In this document: positions 17,564 through 27,044 of the stretch, one piece after another
Position numbering within the stretch: the first letter of the stretch is position 1
Layout: each line of letters starts with the position of its first letter
Origin: Parvibaculaceae bacterium PLY_AMNH_Bact1
Lineage (GTDB): Bacteria; Pseudomonadota; Alphaproteobacteria; Parvibaculales; Parvibaculaceae
Direction of reading: 5' to 3'
DNA: 64,000 nt
NCBI GenBank assembly: GCA_032881465.1
Contig: CP126168.1
Coordinates: 2,852,001 to 2,916,000, forward strand
Program-made: the position numbers and the translations under genes
Notes under the pieces: model-generated
Databases searched by the model: none
Seen by the model: only the letters and a program-made list of their open reading frames with translations
Told to the model about the DNA's origin: nothing

Positions 17564-19699
17564 TTACGCGACGGAAACAGGAAGCGGAGATTCGGAAGGC
17601 TCAGCCACTTTGTTTTCCCGGGGAAAACAAACCTCGTCTGCGATCATCTCGACAAATGCGTCTGACGCCACCGGCGGACTGAACAGATAGCCTTGAGCCT
17701 GACCGCAGCCCATAGACAGGAGAAGCTCTCGCTGTTCTTCGGTCTCAACGCCTTCGGCAATCACGCTGACACCCAGGTTGCGGGCAAGGTCGACAATCAG
17801 TTGTGGAATGGCATGACTGTTTAAGTCATCTGTCATATCTGACACAAAGCTGCGATCAATTTTCAGGGTTTGAACCGGGAATTGCTTCAGATAAGCAAGC
17901 GAGGAATAGCCGGTGCCGAAATCATCAATGCTGATGCTGACGCCAAGCGCCCGCAGACGCCGAAGAGTACCGATCACCTGATCAACATCATGCATCACGG
18001 TGCTCTCAGTCACTTCAATCTCAAGGTATTTCGGAGAAACGCCCGCCCGAACAAGGGTCGCAGCGACCTGGTCTGTAAAATCTGGGCGCCGCAGGTCAAG
18101 CGCGGACACATTCACAGCCACGCTCACTGGTGGTAGCCCCATATCCATCATACGCCGGATCTCAGCGCAAGCTTCAGCAAGCACCCAATCGGTGAGCTTG
18201 CAGATGCTGCCGTTCTTTTCTGCAACAGGAATAAAGACATCCGGCGGGATCATGCCCCGTTCAGGATGGCGCCAGCGAATGAGTGCTTCAGCACCGACAA
18301 TACCACCCGTTTCGGTATCAACTTTTAGTTGGTAGTAGAGAACGAACTGATTTTCCGCGATAGCTGTGCGCAGGTCTCGCTCAATAGCATTGCGTTCAAT
18401 GACCTTCAGGTGCAGCTCATGACGGTAAAGCTGAATGTTCCCGCGGCCTTCCGCCTTGGCGCGGTAAAGCGCTAGGTCGGCATTCTTTAGGAGAACTTCA
18501 GGGTCCCGTGCATCCTGCGGATAGCTCGTAATACCAATACTGACACCAGGGTGCACTTGATGCCCATTGATTGTTTGCGGCTCAGACAGAGCTTCCAAAA
18601 TTCTGTTGGCATGAACAAGGACACCATCGATCCGGTCAAGATCATCGGCAATGATAGCAAACTCATCGCCGCCCAAACGAACAACCGTGTCTACTTGCCG
18701 CGAGCTCTCTTTAAGGATCGTCGCAACGCGTTGAAGAAGTTGGTCACCCACATCGTGCCCAAGCGTGTCATTCACATCTTTAAAGTTGTCCAGGTCGAGG
18801 ATCATCAAAGCGACAACCTTGCCCGATCTTTCTGCATGCGCGAGCGCCAAATGCAGACGCTCTTTAAACAGGACTCGATTGCCGAGGCCGGTCAGACTAT
18901 CGCTCTGCGCTTGCAGTTCAAATCGGTTGGCATTTTCCCTGGCTTCCGTAAAAGACTGCAGGACACTACGAGAAAGCTCACCAAATTCATCAAGTCGGCG
19001 CGTAAAGGGAGCCATTGTCTCTGGATCGACCGTGCGCGTTTGCGCGATCGCTGACAATTTGGACAGTGGCGAGATCACCAGGTCATAGAGAAGTTTTGAT
19101 ACAACAAGCATCGCCAACGCCAGAGCGGCAAGCAATCCGATCGCTAGTTGCTGAGCCATACTACTTGATTGAGCTATCACATTGCTGGTCTTCAAGCGAA
19201 CAAAGACGAGCACTTCGCTAGGGGCAACATCTTTCTCCAGAAGGCGCGGTGCCATGACGGCATAACTCGCTGTCATATCGCCCCACATCACCGCCGCGCG
19301 GGAGGTTGGAGATTCAAGGCCCTCCCGAATTTCCAAAGCCAACGCAAGGTCAGCCAAATCCTCAATCGAGGCACCTCGGAACATACCACGACTGCTTACC
19401 AGCACTTCACTCGACAGAGGGTCAACAACCAGCAAAAGGGCAACATCTGCATCCGCGCCGACGATCGAAACGTACCGCTCCAGCTCGCTATGGTGCTGCA
19501 TCGTCTCCAACGCATACACAATGCTGTTTGAGAGATACTTTGCCCGGTCTTCAACGACAGCGTCCTGATAGCGACCGAAGGCGATAAAGAAAAGGACGAT
19601 GAGTGAAAGGCCAACAACACCTGCGAGGAAACTAAAAGGTGCCAGGATCTTCCATTTTACCGACAAATTTTCGAGCCAGTATTTTCCATATGTGTCCAT
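17564..19699 (-). CDS. membrane-bound GGDEF-EAL cyclic-di-GMP enzyme
   Basis: A 711-residue protein. Two transmembrane helices (about 17-40 and 186-208) flank a 145-residue periplasmic sensor; a HAMP-like linker follows. The GGDEF domain has DSLTGLGNRVLFKERL and an intact RLGGDEFAI. The EAL domain has AEALIRWRHPERGMIPPDVF and DDFGTGYSSLAYLKQFPVQ, with the metal ligands present. Both activities therefore look possible. It begins four bases after the stop of the binding-lipoprotein gene, which strongly suggests the lipoprotein presents a ligand to the periplasmic sensor. Confidence 0.94.
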   Translation of the reverse strand: MDTYGKYWLENLSVKWKILAPFSFLAGVVGLSLIVLFFIAFGRYQDAVVEDRAKYLSNSIVYALETMQHHSELERYVSIVGADADVALLLVVDPLSSEVLVSSRGMFRGASIEDLADLALALEIREGLESPTSRAAVMWGDMTASYAVMAPRLLEKDVAPSEVLVFVRLKTSNVIAQSSSMAQQLAIGLLAALALAMLVVSKLLYDLVISPLSKLSAIAQTRTVDPETMAPFTRRLDEFGELSRSVLQSFTEARENANRFELQAQSDSLTGLGNRVLFKERLHLALAHAERSGKVVALMILDLDNFKDVNDTLGHDVGDQLLQRVATILKESSRQVDTVVRLGGDEFAIIADDLDRIDGVLVHANRILEALSEPQTINGHQVHPGVSIGITSYPQDARDPEVLLKNADLALYRAKAEGRGNIQLYRHELHLKVIERNAIERDLRTAIAENQFVLYYQLKVDTETGGIVGAEALIRWRHPERGMIPPDVFIPVAEKNGSICKLTDWVLAEACAEIRRMMDMGLPPVSVAVNVSALDLRRPDFTDQVAATLVRAGVSPKYLEIEVTESTVMHDVDQVIGTLRRLRALGVSISIDDFGTGYSSLAYLKQFPVQTLKIDRSFVSDMTDDLNSHAIPQLIVDLARNLGVSVIAEGVETEEQRELLLSMGCGQAQGYLFSPPVASDAFVEMIADEVCFPRENKVAEPSESPLPVSVA

Positions 19700-19703
19700 G
19701 GTT

Positions 19704-20690
19704 CTATTCCGTCCCGCCCCAGGCTACTTTTGCGCGGCGCGAAAAGAACTTGTCCGCCCAATCAGCCTCTTCATATCGGTCATCCGGCCACAAGATTTCA
19801 CTTAACGTGTGGAATCCATCAACCAACGGTCCATTCGGGCTCACAAACTGGGCTTCCCGGTCAGCAGAGATGATTTCAATACCTTCATAGGTGGTAGCCA
19901 GCTCGTCAGGGCTCATGTCAATGTGACGACTTACCAGCGCATAGGCCGCCTCTGGTTCTGCCCTCACATACTCAACCACCTGTCCCCATGCGCGGGAGAA
20001 AGCAGCGATATCAGCGGACCTGGTTGTAAAAAGCTCTCGGTCAAACGACACGACATCCGCCACTTCGCCCGGTATCTCCGCGGAGGAAAAAACCGGACGC
20101 ATCAAATTCGAGCGCTCAATCTCGGTTGATACCGGAGGATAGGTGACCAGCGCATCCACCTTCCCCATTGCCGCGACTTCAACCATCGCCTGTTGAGGAA
20201 TGTTAACCACTTCTACATCATCAATCCTCAGGCCCGCCTTTTCCAATGCCCGGGTCAAAACAAACCGGTTCAATGTTCCAGGTTCAATGCCCACACGCCT
20301 GCCTTTGAGAGAAGCAGTGTTATCTATGCCGGTTGACGCAAGAACGACATCTCCACCATTGGAATAATCCGTCATAAGGGCAATAACGGGATTTCGGGGT
20401 CCGTTTCGCGACGCCTCCAGCACCTCGATAAGGCTTGTGGCCATTCCATCAATCTGACCGCGCTCAAAGGCTCGGCGCACGTCGGCCAACGAGGAAAGCT
20501 CCACAAGCTCCACTTCCACGCCTTGCTCTTCAAAAAAACCTTTGTCTTGAGCAATGAAGAGCAAAGCGAAACCAGGCCACGCATCCAGACCGACGCGCAG
20601 TGGCCGACTTGGCGCTTCTGAGCATGCGGTCAAGACAAATGCAGCCAGAAACCCAACGAAAGCTATGTAGTATGCGCGCGTTCCGGACAT
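19704..20690 (-). CDS. NMT1/SsuA-like substrate-binding lipoprotein
   Basis: A 328-residue periplasmic binding protein. The signal peptide ends in a lipobox (VLTACSEAPS), so it should be lipid-anchored. The body has RVGLDAWPGFALLFIAQDKG, GIDNTASLKGRRVGIEPG and VDALVTYPPVSTEIERS, the two-lobe pattern of NrtA/SsuA/ThiY-type binding proteins. No permease or ATPase gene accompanies it; the partner is the GGDEF-EAL gene four bases downstream. The start at 20690 follows GGAGGGGGACAAGG. A sensory rather than transport role is inferred. Confidence 0.87.
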   Translation of the reverse strand: MSGTRAYYIAFVGFLAAFVLTACSEAPSRPLRVGLDAWPGFALLFIAQDKGFFEEQGVEVELVELSSLADVRRAFERGQIDGMATSLIEVLEASRNGPRNPVIALMTDYSNGGDVVLASTGIDNTASLKGRRVGIEPGTLNRFVLTRALEKAGLRIDDVEVVNIPQQAMVEVAAMGKVDALVTYPPVSTEIERSNLMRPVFSSAEIPGEVADVVSFDRELFTTRSADIAAFSRAWGQVVEYVRAEPEAAYALVSRHIDMSPDELATTYEGIEIISADREAQFVSPNGPLVDGFHTLSEILWPDDRYEEADWADKFFSRRAKVAWGGTE

Positions 20691-20859
20691 TCCTTGTCCC
20701 CCTCCATGCCAACTGCTGGACATTTGGATCTGATTTTCATCAGTTTTGAGGGACCTGATCTAAAACTTCGTTACACCATGCAAGAAGGCTCTAAACACTT
20801 GTCGAAACGGTTAAACACTCCTTAATACGCAACCCTCATTGGCACATTCTGGAACAAAA

Positions 20860-20885
20860 AAAGGGCGCCCCGAGGGGCGCCCTTT
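20860..20885. terminator. rho-independent terminator after the aldehyde dehydrogenase
   Basis: A 12-base arm AAAGGGCGCCCC (20860-20871) pairs with GGGGCGCCCTTT (20874-20885). On the minus strand the stem is followed by the T run complementary to the A run at 20856-20862, so it ends the leftward aldehyde dehydrogenase transcript. The 170 bases between it and the lipoprotein start should contain that gene's promoter. Confidence 0.92.
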
Positions 20886-20907
20886 CCAAATCTATCCAGC
20901 GCTAAGG

Positions 20908-22338
20908 TTAAGCAGCTGTGTAACCCATGACTGCTTTGATTTCGAGGAAGTCTTCAAAACCAAACTCACCCCATTCGCGACCATTACCTGACTGCTTGTA
21001 GCCACCAAATGGTGCATTGAAGTCCGGGCCTGCGCCGTTCAGATGAACATTACCGGTCCGCAGCTGCGAAGCGACGTCACGCGCATGATCAATTGAGCCA
21101 GAAGACACATAACCGGAAAGGCCATAAACAGTGTCATTGGCAATCGCGATCGCCTCTTCTTCGCTCTCATAAGGCATGATCGCAAGCACAGGACCAAAAA
21201 TCTCTTCCCGGGCAACCGTCATGTCGTTGGTAACCCCACCAAAGACGGTTGGACGCACATAGTAGCCTTTGTTAAGGCCTTCTGGGCGACCTGTACCACC
21301 AGCAACCAGCTCAGCACCTTCATCAATACCCTTTTGGATCAGATCCTGGATCTTGTTGAACTGCACTTCGCTGACAACGGGGCCAATCTTCGTATCTTCA
21401 GCAGCGGGATCACCCACCTTGACCTCTGCAGCGGCAGCCGCAGCAATCTTCAGAGCCTCGCCATGCTTGGACGCCGGAACCAGCATACGTGTTGGCGCAT
21501 TACAGGATTGACCTGAATTGTTCATGACACCCTGAACACCGCCAGAGACAGCTGCTGTGAGATCAGCATCTTCCAGAATAATGTTTGCTGACTTGCCACC
21601 CAGTTCCTGAGCAACACGCTTAACCGTTGGAGCAGCCGCTTTAGCCACTTCAACACCCGCGCGGGTCGAACCAGTAAACGACATCATGTCAACGTCTGGA
21701 TGAGAAGAAAGCGGGGCACCGACTTCAAGGCCATCGCCATCCACCAGATTAAACACACCCGCAGGAACGCCTGCTTCGTCAAAAATCTCAGCAAGAAGGT
21801 GCGCATTGAGCGGCGCAACTTCAGAAGGCTTCAGGATCATTGTGCAGCCAACTGCGAGTGCTGGAGCAACTTTACAAGCGATCTGATTGACCGGCCAGTT
21901 CCACGGCGTGATGAACCCACACACACCAACAGGCTCTTTCACAATGCGCGTTGCGCCACGGTCTTCTTCAAAATCATACTTCTTAAGGATTTCAAGAGCC
22001 GTCGCGAAATGCGCTGGCCCCATTGCCGCCTGAGCGATTTGGGCAAGCCATGCCGGCGCGCCCATTTCCTTCGAAATAGTTTCAGCGACTTCAGCATAAC
22101 GGCCTTTATAGACCTCGATAATTTTTTCCATGAGCGCAATCCGCTCGTCGCGGGATGTGCGAGAGAATGCAGGAAACGCTGCTTTCGCAGCAGCGACAGC
22201 TTTGTCCACATCCGCAGCGCTACCCATTGAGATCGTCGCAAATGCTTCTTCTGTCGCCGGGTTGATCACATCCATTGTCTTTGGCGTGGTTGGGGCAACC
22301 CACTCACCGTTGATGTAGAATTTTGTTGTGTCTTTCAT
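20908..22338 (-). CDS. aldehyde dehydrogenase family protein
   Basis: A 476-residue NAD(P)-dependent enzyme that oxidises aldehydes to acids. The catalytic glutamate is in QELGGKSANIILEDAD and the nucleophilic cysteine in NSGQSCNAPTRML. The cofactor region PWNWPVNQIACKVAPALAVG and the C-terminal block FGGYKQSGNGREWGEFG are complete. The start at 22338 (MKDTTKFYINGEWV) follows GGAGGAAGCC; the frame extends 40 residues further upstream but those have no family match. It is a single gene with its own terminator. Substrate unknown. Confidence 0.94.
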   Translation of the reverse strand: MKDTTKFYINGEWVAPTTPKTMDVINPATEEAFATISMGSAADVDKAVAAAKAAFPAFSRTSRDERIALMEKIIEVYKGRYAEVAETISKEMGAPAWLAQIAQAAMGPAHFATALEILKKYDFEEDRGATRIVKEPVGVCGFITPWNWPVNQIACKVAPALAVGCTMILKPSEVAPLNAHLLAEIFDEAGVPAGVFNLVDGDGLEVGAPLSSHPDVDMMSFTGSTRAGVEVAKAAAPTVKRVAQELGGKSANIILEDADLTAAVSGGVQGVMNNSGQSCNAPTRMLVPASKHGEALKIAAAAAAEVKVGDPAAEDTKIGPVVSEVQFNKIQDLIQKGIDEGAELVAGGTGRPEGLNKGYYVRPTVFGGVTNDMTVAREEIFGPVLAIMPYESEEEAIAIANDTVYGLSGYVSSGSIDHARDVASQLRTGNVHLNGAGPDFNAPFGGYKQSGNGREWGEFGFEDFLEIKAVMGYTAA

Positions 22339-22617
22339 GGCTTCCTCCGTTGAGGCCTTCCTGAGATAAGGCAGGCCCCAGAGAACCAGGGCCCATTTCA
22401 CATTATTTAAGCGGAGTAGCTCTCCGCATTTGGCGGACATCATAAGGGCCTGAGCCACTATGTGAACAGGGTATCAGCGGAATATTTGGCAAAATTGGAC
22501 ACGTTTTCGAGGGTTCCCCGCCATGCGCCTTGGAGCAGAAGCAGCCACCTCGCCAACAGATACCCGCAGCACGCATTTTAAGACAGGGAACCGCCCTTTA
22601 CAGCCAAAAAAGCCCTC

Positions 22618-25600
22618 TTACGCAGCGACAGACGCAGGGGAGCCCCCCTCATCAGACCGGGCAAAATCAAAAAATAGCGAATAGAGGACCGGAACGACAC
22701 CGAGCGTGAGCACCGTCCCTGCCGCCAGGCCGAACATAATGACAATGGTCATCGCAAACCAAAGTTCGCCACCAAACAACATGAGCGGCATCAGACCCAA
22801 GATCGTTGTGAGCGTCGTCATGATAATGGGCCGTGCCCGCACAAGGGCAGATGAAACGACAGCGTCATGCACAGACTTACCAGCCGCCCGGTCTAGATCG
22901 ATCCGTTCAATCATCACAATGCCATTGTTGATGATAATCCCCCCAAGGCTGAGAAGCCCGAGCATGGCGTTAAAATCAAGAAAGGCCCCGGTAAGCAATA
23001 GGCCAGACGTAGCGCCGATCATGATCAGCGGAATAGTGAGAAGGATCACCGCAGGACGGCGGTACGAGTTAAACTGCCAAACAAGCAGCACCAATATGGC
23101 GGCTGCACAATGTGGCAGGTAGGCAAAGAGCGCACCGGTCGCCTCACCAGAATCCTTCAATTCCCCTTGAACCTCAATCGCGTACCCCCGCGGCAGCTCA
23201 ATCGCACCAAGCGCTGGCTGCAAGGCAGCATAGAACTCAGAAGCCTGACGCCCAGGCAGAATGGCAGAGGCCTTGAGGCCGCGCTCCTGATTGAACCTGT
23301 GGATTTCAAACGGCTCCAGCACACCGTCAATGTCCGCAATCTGAATGAGCGGCACAGCTACATTGCTAGCAGAAGAGTACACCGTGATCGAACGGAGTTT
23401 ATCCAGCTCATCTCGCTGATCTTCTGCTGCCCGCATCTTAATTGGGATCACGGTATCCCCATCTCTGAAGTCGGTCACCGGCAGACCATCAAAGTAGCTG
23501 GCAAGAGAATTCGCGACATCTTCACTCGACACACCTGCGCGCCTAGCCCGCTCTTGATCAATTTGAACCAGCACCTTCACGACCGGGGAACCCCAATTCG
23601 TTCGGATATTCGCGGAGCCAGGTACGCTGCGGAAGACTTCTTCAACCTCATGCCCAAGCAGGTAGAGCTGTGCAATTTCAGGGCCGGTGATTTGGATATC
23701 GACAGTCCCAGGTGGCGTCGCGCCGAAGAACAATGTCTCGGGCCGGCCTTGCGCTTCGGGCACTTCGTCTCTGAAATAGGCCGATGACTTCGCCATCATA
23801 GGTCCAACAACATCCAGGGCCGTCACGTCAATCAGAACAAATGCCTTATGGGGCACGGGATCGACGGGTGACATTGCAAGAAAGAAACGCGGGCCACCAT
23901 CAGCAATATAGGCAGCGTGTTGCACCACATCTGGATTGATCTCTTTGTCTGAAAGCCACGCAAGAAATCCATCTGTCACGCGAATGGTCTCGTTGACGTC
24001 CGCCCCGGTTGGCAACTCAATATGCACAACGAACTGCGCTCGGTCTGATGGCGGCATCAGTCGGGAGGTGACAAACCCCATCCCAAGAATTGCCACTACA
24101 AGCAGGCCGACCATCGCCGCGATGAAAAGAAGGCGTTGAGCCAAAATGAAAGACAAAATTTGTCTGTAGAAACGATAGGGAGCACTGTCATAAACGTCAG
24201 TACCCTCGCCTCGCTTAAGATCACCATCAAGCAACCAGAAGCAGAGCGTCGGTGTGATTGCTATAGAAAGAAACCAGGAGGCGATCAGAGCAAGAAAGAG
24301 CACCTGCGCTAGCGCGCCTACATATTCCCCAGTCACATCTTCAGCAAGATAGAGAGGCATAAAGGCCAGGATCGTTGTCAGGGAAGAGGACAGCAACGGC
24401 ATCCCCAACTCTCGGGGTGCGCCCACGCACGCCTCCAACCTATCAACGCCGTCTTCCATCCGCCGTTTGATGTCTTCAGCAATTACGATTCCATTGTCGA
24501 CCAGAAGACCGAGCGCAATGATGATGGCTGCGATCGAAATTCGGTGAAGAGGTATTTCCCACAAGCTCATACCGACAAGCGCAGCCAGAATGGCGAGCGG
24601 CACAATAGAGCCAACAATCAATCCCGTGCGGACGCCGAGAAACAAAATGACCACAACCAGCACAGTCGCAATGGTCTGGAGAAGGTTGTTCGTCGCATCA
24701 CTCACTGCAGCTGCCACCAATGGTGGTTGATACGTGGCAAACTCGAGCGCCATACCCAAAGGCAGGTCTTCTTCTAGGTCAGCCAACAATGCTTCCAGCG
24801 CAACACCAAATTCTGCGATGTTGGATCCGTTCACCATCGCAACACCCAGCATCAAAGACGGAACGCCATTAAATTGGGTCGGGCGGCTGGGCGGGTCCAC
24901 ATACCCCCGCTCCACGTCAAAAATATCTCTGATGTAAACGATCCCGCCTTCAGGAAGCTCTAGTGGCAGATCGCGGATTTCATCAACGGAGGTAAAACTG
25001 CCCGACGGCTCAATAGTAATTCTCTGTCCGTTGGCCGCAATGGAGCCCCCTGGCAGGATGACATTCTGGCCGGTCAGCGCCGCAATAACCGCCTGCTGAG
25101 AAAGACCCAGTTGATCCATGTAGGTCTGGTCGGCGGTGAGCCAGATTTGTTCATCCTGGATACCGTATAGATCTACCTGGCTGACGAGTGGCAAAGCGCC
25201 AATGGCATCTCGCAGATCGCGCGCAACCTGACGCAGCTCCGCCATCGAGTAGTCAGCCCCTGTAAGAGCAAGGGTCGCAACGGCAACACGTCCAAAGTCA
25301 TCATTCACATAGGGACCGGACGTTCCAGATGGCAGACTTGGCGTGAGATCATTCATCTTGTTGCGAAGATCTGTCCAGATGGGGTCCAAGTCGAAGTACT
25401 TGTCGCCGACTTCCACTTTCACCATTGCCGCCCCCGTAGAAGCGGTTGAAGTCATATCCGTGACTTCTGAAATCTGTTTGGCTGTTTCTTCAATCGGCTT
25501 AACAATCAGCTGTTCAATACGTTCCGCCGACATGCCCGGAAAATAGGCCGTAACCACCGCAGTCCGAATCGTTACCTCCGGATCTTCCTGACTCGGGTGG

Positions 25601-25695
25601 CTGAAATAGATTGCGATCCCCGTCGCCGCGAGGGCGATCAAAGCAAAAAGTGTGAAGCGGCCATTCCGGATGGCGTAAGCAGCGATGTTTCCCAT
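22618..25695 (-). CDS. RND-family efflux pump inner-membrane transporter
   Basis: A 1025-residue proton-driven exporter. It has twelve expected transmembrane helices in two halves. Helix 4 carries LLVDNGIVIAEDIKRRMEDG and a second-half equivalent reads IINNGIVMIERIDLDRAAG. The first periplasmic region starts PEVTIRTAVVTAYFPGMSAE. Overall it fits the AcrB/MexB-like hydrophobe efflux family, closer to the DUF-type acr members of alphaproteobacteria than to metal pumps. It follows its adaptor gene by nine bases. No outer-membrane TolC-type gene is nearby. Confidence 0.93.
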   Translation of the reverse strand: MGNIAAYAIRNGRFTLFALIALAATGIAIYFSHPSQEDPEVTIRTAVVTAYFPGMSAERIEQLIVKPIEETAKQISEVTDMTSTASTGAAMVKVEVGDKYFDLDPIWTDLRNKMNDLTPSLPSGTSGPYVNDDFGRVAVATLALTGADYSMAELRQVARDLRDAIGALPLVSQVDLYGIQDEQIWLTADQTYMDQLGLSQQAVIAALTGQNVILPGGSIAANGQRITIEPSGSFTSVDEIRDLPLELPEGGIVYIRDIFDVERGYVDPPSRPTQFNGVPSLMLGVAMVNGSNIAEFGVALEALLADLEEDLPLGMALEFATYQPPLVAAAVSDATNNLLQTIATVLVVVILFLGVRTGLIVGSIVPLAILAALVGMSLWEIPLHRISIAAIIIALGLLVDNGIVIAEDIKRRMEDGVDRLEACVGAPRELGMPLLSSSLTTILAFMPLYLAEDVTGEYVGALAQVLFLALIASWFLSIAITPTLCFWLLDGDLKRGEGTDVYDSAPYRFYRQILSFILAQRLLFIAAMVGLLVVAILGMGFVTSRLMPPSDRAQFVVHIELPTGADVNETIRVTDGFLAWLSDKEINPDVVQHAAYIADGGPRFFLAMSPVDPVPHKAFVLIDVTALDVVGPMMAKSSAYFRDEVPEAQGRPETLFFGATPPGTVDIQITGPEIAQLYLLGHEVEEVFRSVPGSANIRTNWGSPVVKVLVQIDQERARRAGVSSEDVANSLASYFDGLPVTDFRDGDTVIPIKMRAAEDQRDELDKLRSITVYSSASNVAVPLIQIADIDGVLEPFEIHRFNQERGLKASAILPGRQASEFYAALQPALGAIELPRGYAIEVQGELKDSGEATGALFAYLPHCAAAILVLLVWQFNSYRRPAVILLTIPLIMIGATSGLLLTGAFLDFNAMLGLLSLGGIIINNGIVMIERIDLDRAAGKSVHDAVVSSALVRARPIIMTTLTTILGLMPLMLFGGELWFAMTIVIMFGLAAGTVLTLGVVPVLYSLFFDFARSDEGGSPASVAA

Positions 25696-25704
25696 GATCC
25701 CGGC

Positions 25705-26835
25705 CTACTGGTTCTGTTGCCAGGGACGCGCCGCCATGCCGTCATGCAGAAAAGCAACACCCGCTGTTACAATCTGTTCTCCTTCAGCTAGGCCTGAGAA
25801 CACTTCAATGTCGTTGCCACGAACATCCCCCAGACCAACAAACCGCTTGAAGACGGCCTCCTTCTCAGGGTCATAAACAAAGACAGGGGCCTTATTCTGG
25901 TCCGCCGATTGAACGCCTTGAGCACCAAGGTCAGCATCCTTGATGGAGATCGCGGTCAACGGAATAAGAAATGCTTCCCGCCCGTTTAGGTAAGACTGAA
26001 AGTTGAACGTCACTTTCGCCGTCATGCCGGTTCGAATATCCGCATCGCCAAGCTCCACAAGAGCCACTTTCACAGCGAAGGCGTTTCCAGCCTCCGCACG
26101 AGACGCAATCTCTGAAACGGTTCCCCCAAAAAGTTCACCCTTCAATGTTGGAAAAGAAACGGACACGGGCTGTCCATAATCCACTTCACGGATGATGGTC
26201 TCTGGCACCAGAACGCGGACTTCCAAATCTCCCGCTGACTGAATTTCAAAGAGCGTTGTCCCGACAGACACTTCCACAAATGGGTCAATCTCCCGGCTGG
26301 AAATCGTGCCCGCAAAGGGTGCGGAGAGGATTGTGCGATCAAGATCTTTCTGAGCACGCTCCACATCACTCGTCGACACGCTGACACTAGCGGCAGCTGC
26401 ATCATATGCGGCCTGGGCACTGTCAACAGCGGCCTGGGTCACAAAACCTTTGTCAATGAGAGCAAGCTTACGGTCCAGATCCTCTTTCGCTTCAGAGCGC
26501 TTTGCCCGCGCGCTGCTGAGCTGAGATCGCGCGCTATCGAGTGCTATCTGATAGTTGGTGCGATCCAAAAGTGCCAGCACCTGCCCCGCAACCACAGTCT
26601 CACCCACTGTGACATTTACTTCTGTTACACGTCCACCAACCTGGAAGCTCAACGCGGAACGATCCGACGCTTCGACAACGCCAGAGATACTGCGCACCTG
26701 TCCGGTAGCCCGTTCACTCACCGTCTCAAGCTTGACGACCGGCGGGGGCGCAACAGCTACTTCTTCGACATCCCCGTCGCATCCTGCAAGACCCAGTGAC
26801 AACACAATCGGAACCAGAAGTGACCAGCTTCGCAT
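25705..26835 (-). CDS. RND efflux periplasmic adaptor lipoprotein
   Basis: A 376-residue membrane-fusion protein. The N-terminus (VLSLGLAGCDGD) is a lipoprotein signal. A lipoyl-like half motif (LSFQVGGRVTEVNVTVGETV), a helical hairpin (about 100-165) and a second lipoyl half (ILSAPFAGTISSREIDP) are followed by beta-barrel and membrane-proximal domains. It links the RND transporter to an outer-membrane channel. The ATG follows GAGGGTATGAG. It is first in a two-gene operon and divergent from the MFS gene. Confidence 0.93.
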   Translation of the reverse strand: MRSWSLLVPIVLSLGLAGCDGDVEEVAVAPPPVVKLETVSERATGQVRSISGVVEASDRSALSFQVGGRVTEVNVTVGETVVAGQVLALLDRTNYQIALDSARSQLSSARAKRSEAKEDLDRKLALIDKGFVTQAAVDSAQAAYDAAAASVSVSTSDVERAQKDLDRTILSAPFAGTISSREIDPFVEVSVGTTLFEIQSAGDLEVRVLVPETIIREVDYGQPVSVSFPTLKGELFGGTVSEIASRAEAGNAFAVKVALVELGDADIRTGMTAKVTFNFQSYLNGREAFLIPLTAISIKDADLGAQGVQSADQNKAPVFVYDPEKEAVFKRFVGLGDVRGNDIEVFSGLAEGEQIVTAGVAFLHDGMAARPWQQNQ

Positions 26836-26935
26836 CTCATACCCTCATTTTAGCCCGCAGATTCGCGAGACTTAGACTGAAAGGACTGTGACTCGGGACC
26901 GATCAGGGTACAAGCACCCCAACCGCCCGGGGATA

Positions 26936-26953
26936 AAGTTTTGGCCAAAATTT
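26936..26953. promoter_or_regulatory. palindromic operator candidate between the RND operon and MFS gene
   Basis: TTTTGGCCAAAA (26939-26950) is a perfect 12-base palindrome with partial AA/TT extension on both sides. It overlaps or abuts the -35 position of the MFS promoter candidate and lies about 100 bases before the adaptor gene, so one regulator could control both directions. Confidence 0.45.
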
Positions 26954-26980
26954 CAGACTTATGTGAAGTCCGCCTATAAT
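26952..26980 (+). promoter_or_regulatory. candidate sigma-70 promoter of the MFS gene
   Basis: TATAAT at 26975-26980 is a perfect -10. TTCAGA at 26952-26957 is a weak -35 with a 17-base spacer. The start codon lies about 60 bases downstream. Confidence 0.5.
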
Positions 26981-27044
26981 GACCACTCAGACATTCAACC
27001 CCATTCGCTTTTGACCGCCCTCACCGGCGGCCACCGGAGTATTT

